A DNA stretch of 64,000 nucleotides from Nonomuraea sp. PA05. Lineage in GTDB: Bacteria > Actinomycetota > Actinomycetes > Streptosporangiales > Streptosporangiaceae. Below the pieces are notes generated by a model. It made no database searches, was not told where the DNA came from, and worked only from the letters and a program-made list of their open reading frames with translations. The position numbers and the translations under genes were made by a program. The stretch is taken from positions 186,001 to 250,000 of the forward strand of contig NZ_VSEY01000002.1 of the NCBI RefSeq assembly GCF_008086045.1, read 5' to 3'. Below, one piece after another: positions 10,901 to 17,651 of the stretch (its first letter is position 1; each line of letters starts with the position of its first letter).

Positions 10901-11564
10901 GGTCCTGGCAGAGCGTGAACACCTCCTCGAACTGGTCGACCACGACCAGCGGACCGGCGTCGCCGCCATCGCCGTCGCCATCGCCATCGCCGTCGTCGCC
11001 GTCGTCGCCGTCGTCCGGCGCGAGCCGGCCGGCGTGCCGCATCGGATGTTCGCCCGGGGTGAGCATCACGCACCGCCGCCCGTCCTGCACGGCGGGCACG
11101 AGCCCGGCCCGCAGCAGGGACGACTTGCCGCTGCCCGAGGAGCCGAACACCGCGGCGAACCGGTGCCGCCGCAGCAGCTCGCACAGCTCTTCGACGAGCC
11201 GTTCCCGCCCGAAGAAGCGACCGGCGTCGTGCGTGCCGTAGGAGGCCAGGCCCGGGTACGGCCCGGCGGCGTCGTCCTCGTCCGCGCGCTCGCGTGCCAG
11301 CTCGGCGGCCACCTGCCGCCAGCCGCGCTCCCACTCGGAGACGTCCCCGCCGCACGCCTCCACGAAGGCGAGGACGACGGGCAGCGACGCCAGCCGCTCA
11401 CCCGCCGCCGCCTGCGACAGCGTGGTGACCGAGTAGCCGGCGCGCCCGGCCATGGCCCGGTAGGTCAGGCCGCCCGCCTCCTGGCGCAGCTTGCGCAGCT
11501 CGGAGGCGAAGCGCTGCACCGGCCCCGCTGCCGGGTCCACCGGGCTCTCACGACGGCCCGCCAC
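7905..11564 (-). CDS. nSTAND1 NTPase with N-terminal HTH, membrane helix and C-terminal WD40 propeller
   Basis: This is a 1,219-residue multidomain protein. Residues 14-80 are a Xre-like helix-turn-helix module (YSVTTLSQAAAGERL), followed by the NTPase with Walker A GSSGSGKSS (141-149) and Walker B VVVDQFEEVF (Asp210). A hydrophobic segment near 505-530 can span the membrane. From about residue 590 to the end there are repeated WD40 blades (SPDGRRLA-type turns). The family, common and expanded in actinomycetes, is thought to sense signals and assemble; some relatives act in conflict or programmed death systems, but no effector domain is visible here. An acidic DG-rich tract (184-202) just before Walker B is encoded by short GC repeats. 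The GTG start is chosen because homologues begin (V/M)AGRRESP. Confidence 0.9.
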   Translation of the reverse strand: MAGRRESPVDPAAGPVQRFASELRKLRQEAGGLTYRAMAGRAGYSVTTLSQAAAGERLASLPVVLAFVEACGGDVSEWERGWRQVAAELARERADEDDAAGPYPGLASYGTHDAGRFFGRERLVEELCELLRRHRFAAVFGSSGSGKSSLLRAGLVPAVQDGRRCVMLTPGEHPMRHAGRLAPDDGDDGDDGDGDGDGDGGDAGPLVVVDQFEEVFTLCQDRREREQFIDLLLGARSRMSVVIAVRADFYGRCAEHHALTTALRESGLLVGPMRQDELREAIVRPAAAEGLTVERALTAAIIADVAGEPGALPLMSHALREVWRRRTGKLLTLDAYDGVGRVQGAISHTAEELYAQLSPAQARIARRILLRLIDPGERAQATRRPAARAELDPHGEEDTALVVERLAAARLLTLHQDTVELAHEALIESWPRLRGWVDDGRDRLRAHRQLTGAAEAWEAHGRDAGLLYRGPRLAAAEKLLAEPGELTPQERGFVEASAALARRASRTRVAVSAVLAVLLAASMIAAGVAIRQAGVADDRLAEATARLAARRAATLRTSDPELARRLSAAAWRIAPVPEARGELIDSMTLPLVDIVTAPYDPADLVHGLSADGARLAVHTPATESAPGALRVLDLATRKEVASARWTGSRVSELVWSPDGRLLAVHDGTSTQVWAVGAGGLTDLGIAFPHLDPAGFGADGRVLLGVRDGAREAWHVADRTRLPGEPVAAVSPDGRLALAIPARDSGDGGVQVTNVRGGGPLRLPSLPETATAGEFSPDGRRLAVSTPDGIRLWDVPSGKVLHSALVPPAEGLEFSPDGRFLAGTWRGQWLLLWRVDDGALLLNTSIHADAAGAEPRFSPDARLLRVPGRYGTVSVLDVSPFTRPQVLAPGGGERLLSADGRRLVTTGRREGRPEVRLWDVATRRPVGGPLPVADLPEGTAYSPLFSPDGRTLVLTHPRSPVVTLWDTRDARHLGALRLRSPRAAGVLSVAFSPGGETAAIATLHADPGGPHIGDLELWDVRARSWIRTVPDAGAQALVFEPDGRRLLADGSSRGRILVDTATGELRPHASDARAAGKILFAGDRAAVGGGDGNLTFWDKELRRPLAPPQTSYTASVAALVPHPRGDLLATVGSEGEPGIQLWEWRGYQRIAYPITYHTRSVPAVAFNRTALLVSTADGALREIIVDPGAATTAICRRDGGLTQAEWRQHIPELAYRETCP
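10956..11020. repeat. Low-complexity GCC-ATC/GTC trinucleotide-like tract
   Basis: The + strand is a run of GCCGTC, GCCATC and GTCGCC units. On the minus strand it encodes the alternating Asp/Gly tract inserted just upstream of Walker B in the nSTAND1 protein. Such a tract can change length by slippage in steps of whole codons. Confidence 0.7.
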
Positions 11565-11711
11565 CGTTACGGGGCTCCGGCGGAGGGGCCGGGTGCCGGG
11601 AAAAGCATTGTTTGCCTGCCTGATGAGGGATGCCGAACATTGCGTGCCGCCCCGATCCTGGTGCCAGCGAGGTCGCAGCGGCAAGTGACCCGATCTGTAG
11701 GAAGGATCTTC

Positions 11712-12152
11712 ATGCGTACCAACAGGGAAAGCACCGGACGGGCGAGGAGGCGCGGCATCGCGCTCGCGGGGCTCGTCACCGCCGCGACCGTGGCCTTCAC
11801 CACGGTGGGCGCCACGGTGGGCGCCACGCCCGCCGCGGCACTCACCGGCTGCACCTGGCACGGCTGCTCCGGGGGCTGGGGCACCGGGTACGGCTACTGG
11901 GCCGCCAACGGCGACAAGATGACCGTCTGCGACGGGTACGCCGACGGGTACTCGATCGTCGTCATCGCCGACATCGGCACCAGCTCACAGCCGAACAAGT
12001 GGCACACGGGCGGCGCCGGCAAGTGCACCGAGCGTTCCTACGGCGACGTCGCGGAGCGTCAGACCATCTACTTCCACACGTGCCTGGGCAAGCAGAGCAC
12101 CGGCTACATCGTTCCCGGCTCGTGCGGGCCCGTCGTCTCGGGCACCACCTGA
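11712..12152 (+). CDS. Small secreted protein of unknown function
   Basis: The product has 146 residues. An Arg-rich start (MRTNRESTGRARRRG) followed by a hydrophobic stretch and an AxA site (ATPAAALTG, cleavage near 41) makes a clear Sec-type signal peptide. The mature part of about 105 residues contains six cysteines and many Gly, Tyr and Trp residues, suggesting a small disulfide-bonded exported domain. I do not recognise a family. AGGAAGG about eight bases before the ATG supports the start. It is divergent from the nSTAND1 gene with 147 bp between starts. Confidence 0.8.
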   Translation: MRTNRESTGRARRRGIALAGLVTAATVAFTTVGATVGATPAAALTGCTWHGCSGGWGTGYGYWAANGDKMTVCDGYADGYSIVVIADIGTSSQPNKWHTGGAGKCTERSYGDVAERQTIYFHTCLGKQSTGYIVPGSCGPVVSGTT

Positions 12153-12200
12153 CCGGCGGTCCGCCGTGGGGGGAGTCCAGGGGGAGGACGGGCAGGCACT

Positions 12201-12812
12201 GTGGCGGGCACGGTGGCTCATGGAGCAGGTACAGCTTGGGGAGCTGTCCGGCGCCGCGGAGGCGCTGGGCGGGAGGCCATCGCCGTCTACCGGCGGCTGG
12301 CCGCGACGGCGCCGGACGTCTGCCTGCCCGAGCTGGCCGGGTGCCTGGTGAGTCTGGGGGTGACGCTTTCCGAGCTGGGGCGGCACGGGGAGGCGTCACA
12401 CGCGGAGCGGGAGGCGGTGTCGGTCTATCGGGGGCTCGCCGCGGCCTCTCCTGAGCGTTTTCTGGCGGATCTGGCCGACACGCTGATCAATCTGGGGGTG
12501 ACGCTGGTGGCGCTGGGGCGGGCGGACGAGGCGCTGGGGGCCGAGCGGGAGGCGGTGGCGATCTACCGGCGGCTGGCGGCGGCGTCGCCGGGGCTCTATC
12601 GGGGGGATCTGGCGGGGGTGCTGGTCGAGGTGGGGACGAGCCTGATGGGGCGTGGGCTGCCGGTCGAGGCGTTGCCGCTGGTGGTGGAGGCGGTCACCCT
12701 TCGCCAGGAGCTCGCCGCCGCCTGTCCCGAGCGGCACCGGGACGGGCTCGCCCACGCGCGGGCCTGCCTCGCCGCCGTCCTGGCGGCACTCGGCGGCCCA
12801 GCACACGAGTAG
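12201..12812 (+). CDS. Tetratricopeptide repeat protein, probably 5'-frameshifted
   Basis: About four TPR-like repeats of the actinomycete type (EAVxVYRxLAAxxPERF...LADxLxNLGVTLxxLGRxDEA) fill residues 25-190, ending near LAALGG. TPRs serve as protein-binding scaffolds, and no enzymatic domain is present. The first 25 residues from the GTG at 12201 (MAGTVAHGAGTAWGAVRRRGG) look unlike a protein. The frame starting at GTG 12166 (or ATG 12220) instead reads LMEQVQLGELSGAAEALGG, and one extra G in the G-run at 12271-12273 would join it smoothly to EAIAVYRRL. So the intact gene was probably frameshifted by one base, or the assembly is wrong there. Confidence 0.65.
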   Translation: MAGTVAHGAGTAWGAVRRRGGAGREAIAVYRRLAATAPDVCLPELAGCLVSLGVTLSELGRHGEASHAEREAVSVYRGLAAASPERFLADLADTLINLGVTLVALGRADEALGAEREAVAIYRRLAAASPGLYRGDLAGVLVEVGTSLMGRGLPVEALPLVVEAVTLRQELAAACPERHRDGLAHARACLAAVLAALGGPAHE

Positions 12813-12821
12813 GCGGGCGGG

Positions 12822-12880
12822 CGGGCAGGGCAGCCGGGCAGGGCAGCCGGGCAGGGCGGGGCGGGGTCAGCGGCGGGGCG
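12822..12880. repeat. Short GC-rich direct repeats between convergent genes
   Basis: Units like GGGCAGGGCAGCC and GGTCAGCGGCGGG are repeated two to three times between the TPR gene and the end of the WhiB gene. They look like simple-sequence drift. There is no good stem with a T-run. Confidence 0.5.
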
Positions 12881-12882
12881 GG

Positions 12883-13140
12883 TCAGCGGCGGGCGGCGGC
12901 CTCGCTCCGCAGGCTCAGCTCCCGCCGCTGCTCAGGATCGGTGCCACCCCAGACGCCGTACGCCTGCCGCGTGTCCAGCGCGTACGCCAGGCAGGTCTCC
13001 CGAACGGGACAGCCGTCACACACGTGTTTGGCCCGCTCGACCTGCGACTGGCTCGGACCTTCCATGGAGATCGGGAAGAACAGTTCCGGGTCCAGGTCGA
13101 GGCAGGCGGCCCTGCGGGTCCAGTCGAGCATCATCATCAT
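12883..13140 (-). CDS. WhiB-family iron-sulfur transcriptional regulator
   Basis: This 85-residue protein has the four invariant cysteines (Cys13, Cys41, Cys44, Cys50; CDGCPVRETC) that hold a 4Fe-4S cluster, the GVWGG turn (62-66) and a basic C-terminus (RRELSLRSEAAARR) for DNA contact. WhiB proteins act with the principal sigma factor and respond to redox or nitric oxide. Four consecutive ATG codons at the 5' end make the exact start uncertain by up to three residues. It is monocistronic, between the TPR gene and the glycosyltransferase. Confidence 0.93.
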   Translation of the reverse strand: MMMMLDWTRRAACLDLDPELFFPISMEGPSQSQVERAKHVCDGCPVRETCLAYALDTRQAYGVWGGTDPEQRRELSLRSEAAARR

Positions 13141-13170
13141 GCTCTTGGCGCCTACCCATCGCCCCGGCCG

Positions 13171-14091
13171 TCATACCTCGCTGAGCAGGTCATCCCAGTC
13201 GTCGAGGAATCTGCGGAGCCCGTGACGCGACAACGCGGCGGCCCTGGCGGCCTTGCCGGCCTGGGCGGCGCTCTCGGGATCCCGGGCGAAGGCGTGCAGG
13301 GCGTCGGCCAGCACGTGCACCTTCGTGGACAGCACTCCGGCCTCCGGCGGCACCGCCTCGATGGCCTCGGTGGCGGCGAGCGCGACCACGGGCATGCCGA
13401 GCGTCATGGCCTCGATGAGGGCCAGGCCCAGCGAGGTCCACCGGTACGGGTGCAGGTAGACGCGCCTGCGGGCCAGCTCGGCGTGCATGACGTGCTGGGG
13501 CAGGTCCTCGTACGTGCCGTACGGCAGCTCGGCGACCTTCATCCCGAACACGTCGAGCGGCACCCGCTCGGCGAAGCGGGGCAGCAGGTCGGTCCCGGCG
13601 ACCCTGGTGCGGCGGACGGGTTCGTTGACGACGACGCCCGCCCTGGGCAGCTCGCCGGTGTAGAGGTGGCCGGGGTCCGGGATGCCGTGCTCGATGACGC
13701 GGGTGGGTGCGCGGCCGTTGTCCCAGAACAGCTCGTTGAAGTGGGTGACGTGCACGATCGTGACGTCGCTCTGATCGGCGAGGGGGTGGCGGGTGCGCGG
13801 CACGTCGCCGGCGGGCGCGTTGTGCTCGACGTACACGCCGGGCACGTCGCGGCCGAGCCATTCGCGGGCCAGGTCTAGCTCGTGCGGGCGCTGGTGGACG
13901 ACGACGTCCACGGGCTCGTCGCGCAGCCGGTCCCATGGCACCTCGCGGGCGCGGTCCGGCCAGTCGTAGGTGGCCGCCCGCCCCCGGCCATCGGGACCAC
14001 GGCCGGGAACGAGCGGCAGCAGGTACTCGTGGGACCCCTGGATGAACGCGCTGGTCCACGAGCCGTGCACATGCCAGATGAGGATCCTCAC
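13171..14091 (-). CDS. Glycosyltransferase, GT4-like
   Basis: This 306-residue protein has a C-terminal half with the GT4 donor-site pattern (YLHPYRWTSLGLALIEAMTLGMPVVA, Glu about 223, with the second acidic residue in the AATEAIEA segment). The N-terminal half starts MRILIWHVHGSW and carries the VYVEHNAP motif. It would transfer a nucleotide-activated sugar with retention. Its GTG start at 14091 overlaps the stop of gmhB by four bases, so the two are co-translated, and gmhB ties it to heptose metabolism. Confidence 0.82.
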   Translation of the reverse strand: MRILIWHVHGSWTSAFIQGSHEYLLPLVPGRGPDGRGRAATYDWPDRAREVPWDRLRDEPVDVVVHQRPHELDLAREWLGRDVPGVYVEHNAPAGDVPRTRHPLADQSDVTIVHVTHFNELFWDNGRAPTRVIEHGIPDPGHLYTGELPRAGVVVNEPVRRTRVAGTDLLPRFAERVPLDVFGMKVAELPYGTYEDLPQHVMHAELARRRVYLHPYRWTSLGLALIEAMTLGMPVVALAATEAIEAVPPEAGVLSTKVHVLADALHAFARDPESAAQAGKAARAAALSRHGLRRFLDDWDDLLSEV

Positions 14092-14678
14092 CAGCGGCTC
14101 CAGCCCATGGCGCGGGCCCAGGGCGCCGCGGCGGCCGGCACGGGCCCCTCGGTGTCGCTCAGTACGCGGTCCACGACGTCGATCAGGTCGTCGGCGACCT
14201 CGGACGCCTGCCGGATCTCCTCCCGCAGCGTCTCCTGGGTCGGCACGAGGATGCCCCTGGCCCCCGCGGCCCTGGCGGCCTCCATGTCCCGGCCGATGTC
14301 CCCGACGACCACGCAGTCGCGGGGGCTGACGTCGAGCACGGCGGCGGCTCTGATGACGAGACCGGGCGCGGGCTTGCGGCAGGTGCAGCCGTCGGCGTCG
14401 TCGTGCACGCAGATCGCCCACGCGTCGAACGGCCCGAGCAGCTCCTCCACCTTGGCGTTCACCTGGTCCATCTCGTCAGCGGAGAGCAGGCCCTTGGCGA
14501 CGCCCGACTGGTTGGTGACCACGGCCACCGGGACGTCCGCGCGTCTGAGCCTGCCCAGCGCTTCGAGCGCGCCCGGCATGGGCTCCACGCGGCCGGGATC
14601 GCCGTTGTACGGCACATCCCTGATCAAGGTCCCGTCCCGGTCGAAGAGCACGGCGCCGGGACGTCGCTTTTCGAACAC
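14088..14678 (-). CDS. gmhB: D-glycero-D-manno-heptose-1,7-bisphosphate 7-phosphatase (HAD)
   Basis: This 196-residue HAD-IIIA phosphatase keeps the DxD nucleophile motif (Asp13, Asp15 in FDRDGTL), the TNQSG motif (near 57-61), a Cys-x-His...Cys-x-Cys zinc site (CVHDDADGCTCRKP, near 91-104) diagnostic of GmhB, and GDIGRD (near 126). It removes the 7-phosphate from heptose bisphosphate between the HldE kinase and adenylyl steps. The GTG start follows GGAGGTG. It is divergent from the large glycan operon containing gmhA and hldE, which supports the assignment. Histidinol-phosphatase is the main alternative in this subfamily. Confidence 0.85.
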   Translation of the reverse strand: MFEKRRPGAVLFDRDGTLIRDVPYNGDPGRVEPMPGALEALGRLRRADVPVAVVTNQSGVAKGLLSADEMDQVNAKVEELLGPFDAWAICVHDDADGCTCRKPAPGLVIRAAAVLDVSPRDCVVVGDIGRDMEAARAAGARGILVPTQETLREEIRQASEVADDLIDVVDRVLSDTEGPVPAAAAPWARAMGWSRW

Positions 14679-14850
14679 CTTTCACCTCCGTCGCGTGCCG
14701 GGCAGCTACCCGGGGCCTGTCCCGGCAAACAACTACTTAAAGTGACCGAGCCCAGGAGGTTCCGCCTGTTTTCGCATCTCGCGGCGGGGCGGAATGTTTG
14801 GGAACCGCTTCTCTCGGTAGCGGTTGTCGACATCCTTAGGGGGAGGAAGC

Positions 14851-16482
14851 ATGAAGTTTCTCGGCATCAACGCGATCTTCCATGACCCCGCCGCCGCGCT
14901 GGTGGTCGACGGGAAGATCGTGGCAGCGGCGGAGGAAGAGCGCTTCAGCCGCCGCAAGCACGGCAAGAGGCCGCTGGCCTTCTCCGCGTGGGAGCTGCCC
15001 GAGCTGGCCGCCGCGTGGTGCCTGCGCGAGGCGGGGCTGTCCCCCGAGGACATCGACGCGGTGGCCTACTCCTACGACCCGTCGCTGGTCGTGCGGAAGC
15101 CGGAGGGCGACTGGGAGGACCTGCGCACCCGGTACGCGGTGCGCGCCCCGGCCTTCCTCGCCACCGCCCTGCCCGGGCTGGACCCCGGCCAGGTCAGCTA
15201 CGTCCCGCACCACGTGGCGCACGCCGCCTCCGCCGGTCTGGCCGCGCCGTGGCGCGACTGCGCGGTGCTGGTCGCCGACGGCCGCGGCGAGAACGTCTCC
15301 CACCTGGCGGGCCGCTACCGGGGCGGCGAGCTGGAGATCCTGGCGACGCAGGAGCTGCCGCACTCGCTGGGCCTCATGTACGAGGACGTCACCGAGCACC
15401 TGGGCTTCCTGCGCTCCAGCGACGAGTACAAGGTGATGGCGATGGCCTCCTACGGCCGCCCCCGCCACCTGGAGGCGCTGCGCGAGGTGATCTACACGAC
15501 GGCCGACGGCGGGTTCCGTGTCGAGCCGGTCGACTGGAACGGCTACGCCAAGGCGCTGAAGAAGGGCGCCCCGTGGACCTCCGACCACGCCGACCTGGCC
15601 GCCAGCGTCCAGGCCCGGCTGGAGGAGGTGCTGCTGGAGCTGGTGCGCTGGCTGCACGAGCGGACCGGCGAGCGGCGGCTGGCCCTGGCCGGCGGGGTCG
15701 CGCTGAACTGCGTGGCCAACACCAGGCTGCAGGACGAGGGGCCGTTCGAGGAGATCTGGATCCAGCCCGCGGCGGGCGACTCGGGCACCGCGCTCGGCGG
15801 GGCGCTGCACCTGGCGAACGCGTACGGCGAGCCGGCCGCGCCCATGCCGGACGCGGCGCTCGGGCGCGGTTTCACCGACGACGAGCTCGGCGCGTGGCTG
15901 GACGTGGCGCGCGTGCCGCACACCCGGCCCGCCGACCTGGCCGCCGCCGTGGCGGCCGAACTGGCGGCCGACCGGATCGTCGCCTGGTTCCAGGGGCGGG
16001 CCGAGTACGGGCCGCGCGCGCTGGGCCAGCGGTCGCTGCTGGCGCATCCCGGGCACGCCCGCAACACCGAGCGGCTCAACGACGTCAAGGGGCGCGAGCA
16101 GTTCCGGCCGATCGCGCCGATGGTGCTGGAGTCCAGGGCCCGCGAGATCTTCGGGCGGGGGCCGGTGCCGTCGCCGTACATGCTGTTCGTCCACGACGTG
16201 CACCCGGACTGGGCGGGGCGGATCCCCGCGGTCGTGCACGTGGACGGGACGGCCAGGATCCAGACGATCTCGCCGCGGGAGCAGCCGCTGATGGCGCGGG
16301 TGCTGAGCGAGTTCGAGGCGCGCACGGGGCTGCCGGTGGTGGTCAACACGAGCCTCAACACCGCCGGACGGCCGATGGTGGACGATCCGCGCGACGCGCT
16401 GGAGTGCTTCGGGTCCTCGCCGGTGGACGTGCTGGTGCTGGGGCCGTACGTGGTGCGGCGGGGGGAGGTGTTCGCGTCGTGA
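14851..16482 (+). CDS. Carbamoyltransferase, NodU/CmcH/TobZ family
   Basis: This 543-residue enzyme uses carbamoyl phosphate and ATP to form a carbamoyl adenylate and then carbamoylate a hydroxyl, usually on a sugar. The N-terminal Kae1-like domain has the metal-binding HHVAHA (near 119-124), LAGGVALNC (near 285) and GDSGTALGGAL (near 310). The C-terminal YrdC-like carbamoyl-transfer domain has QGRAEYGPRALGQRS, FRPIAP and NTSLN. The ATG has GGGGGAGG upstream. It heads the glycan operon, and its stop overlaps the start of the GT2 gene by GTGA. In context the acceptor is probably a glycan sugar, perhaps the heptose; natural-product carbamoylation is the alternative. Confidence 0.9.
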   Translation: MKFLGINAIFHDPAAALVVDGKIVAAAEEERFSRRKHGKRPLAFSAWELPELAAAWCLREAGLSPEDIDAVAYSYDPSLVVRKPEGDWEDLRTRYAVRAPAFLATALPGLDPGQVSYVPHHVAHAASAGLAAPWRDCAVLVADGRGENVSHLAGRYRGGELEILATQELPHSLGLMYEDVTEHLGFLRSSDEYKVMAMASYGRPRHLEALREVIYTTADGGFRVEPVDWNGYAKALKKGAPWTSDHADLAASVQARLEEVLLELVRWLHERTGERRLALAGGVALNCVANTRLQDEGPFEEIWIQPAAGDSGTALGGALHLANAYGEPAAPMPDAALGRGFTDDELGAWLDVARVPHTRPADLAAAVAAELAADRIVAWFQGRAEYGPRALGQRSLLAHPGHARNTERLNDVKGREQFRPIAPMVLESRAREIFGRGPVPSPYMLFVHDVHPDWAGRIPAVVHVDGTARIQTISPREQPLMARVLSEFEARTGLPVVVNTSLNTAGRPMVDDPRDALECFGSSPVDVLVLGPYVVRRGEVFAS

Positions 16483-17651
16483 TCACCGTGGTGATTCCCA
16501 CGATCGGACGGGCCACGCTGCGGGACACCCTGGCGGCTGTGGGACCGGGGATTCCGGTGATCGTGGTGGATGACAGGTTTGAACCTGGTACGGTACGTAG
16601 CATATACCAGGGGGGCGGCACCCACACCAAGGAGCCGCCTGCCGTGAAGTCGCCGCCCCCCATTTCCAGTGAACCGCCCGATTTGAGCGGATCCGAACCG
16701 ACCGAACTGGCCGAACCGACCGAACTGGCCGAACCGACCGAACTGGCCGAACCGACCGAACTGGCCGAACCGACCGAACTGGCCGAACCGACCGAACTGG
16801 CCGAACCGACCGAACTGGCCGGGCTGCCGCCGCATGTACGCGTCGTCCGGTCGGGCGGTCGCGGGCCCGCGGCGGCACGCAACGCCGGATGGCGGGCCGC
16901 CGACACGCCGTGGGTGGTGTTCCTCGACGACGACGTGATCCCCGCCCCCGGCTGGGCCGACGCGGTCTGGAAGGACCTGGTCGACCTGCCCGACGACGTG
17001 GGCGGCAGCCAGGGACGCATCGAGGTGCCGCTGCCGGCCGATCGCCGCCCCACCGACGGCGAGCGGCACACGGCGGGCCTCACCGGCGCGCTGTGGGTGA
17101 CGGCCGACATGGCCTACCGGCGCTCGGCGCTGGAGGCCGTGAACGGCTTCGACGAACGTTTCCCCCGGGCCTACCGGGAGGACGCCGACCTGGCGCTGCG
17201 GGTGACGCGGGCCGGGCACCGGCTCGTCAGGGGCGAGCGGGTGACGCGGCATCCGGTCAGGAACGACGGGTTCTGGGCGAGCGTGCGCTTCCAGCGCGGC
17301 AACGCGGACGACGCGCTCATGCGGCGGCTGCACGGCCCCGCGTGGCGTGCCGGCATCGGCGGCGGGCGCGGGCGGCTGCGGCTGCACGCGCTGACGACCG
17401 GGGCGGGCCTCGCGGCGGTGCTCCTCGGCACGGCCGCCGCCGTCGCGAGCCGCCCTCGCACCCGCACGTCCGTGGCCGCATGGGGGGCCGGGGTGGCGTG
17501 GGCCGCGCTGACCGCCGACTTCGCCTGGCGGCGGATCGCGCCGGGCCCGCGCACCCCCCAGGAGGTTCTGCGGATGGCCGTCACCAGTGTGCTGATCCCG
17601 CCGGCGGCGTGCGCGCACCGGCTTCGGGGGGAATGGAGGGCGCGCCGATGA
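16479..17651 (+). CDS. GT2 glycosyltransferase with an internal low-complexity insertion
   Basis: The product has 390 residues. The GT2 start (ITVVIPTIGR, with VVDDR at 29-33), the GGRGPAAARNAGW motif (126-138), FLDDDV (148-153), the GLTGALWVTADMAYRR acceptor segment and EDADLALR near 225 mark an inverting GT-A enzyme. Two hydrophobic helices near the C-terminus suggest membrane association. Between VVDDR and the next core strand lies an insertion of about 78 residues, including seven identical EPTELA units (73-114), where relatives have a loop of around ten residues. The GTG start overlaps the carbamoyltransferase stop, and the stop overlaps the next ATG. Whether the enzyme folds with the insertion cannot be told from sequence. 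Confidence 0.82.
   Translation: MITVVIPTIGRATLRDTLAAVGPGIPVIVVDDRFEPGTVRSIYQGGGTHTKEPPAVKSPPPISSEPPDLSGSEPTELAEPTELAEPTELAEPTELAEPTELAEPTELAEPTELAGLPPHVRVVRSGGRGPAAARNAGWRAADTPWVVFLDDDVIPAPGWADAVWKDLVDLPDDVGGSQGRIEVPLPADRRPTDGERHTAGLTGALWVTADMAYRRSALEAVNGFDERFPRAYREDADLALRVTRAGHRLVRGERVTRHPVRNDGFWASVRFQRGNADDALMRRLHGPAWRAGIGGGRGRLRLHALTTGAGLAAVLLGTAAAVASRPRTRTSVAAWGAGVAWAALTADFAWRRIAPGPRTPQEVLRMAVTSVLIPPAACAHRLRGEWRARR
16579..16646 (+). promoter_or_regulatory. Possible internal promoter, RBS and GTG inside the GT2 insertion
   Basis: TTGAAC at 16579-16584 and TATACC at 16603-16608 are 18 bases apart in an AT-richer patch. AAGGAG at 16629-16634 precedes an in-frame GTG at 16644 by nine bases. 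Together these could drive expression of a shorter product, or of the downstream operon, from inside the gene. It may be chance. Confidence 0.3.
16695..16820 (+). repeat. Seven perfect tandem copies of an 18-bp unit
   Basis: The unit GAACCGACCGAACTGGCC is repeated seven times without a mismatch, in frame, encoding EPTELA each time. Perfect identity implies recent expansion. Because the unit is 18 bp, changes in copy number keep the reading frame, so alleles should differ in protein length and not in on/off state. Confidence 0.97.

Noticed and set aside
16695..16820. CRISPR-like array
   Set aside because: The repeats are directly adjacent without spacers and lie in frame within a coding gene.
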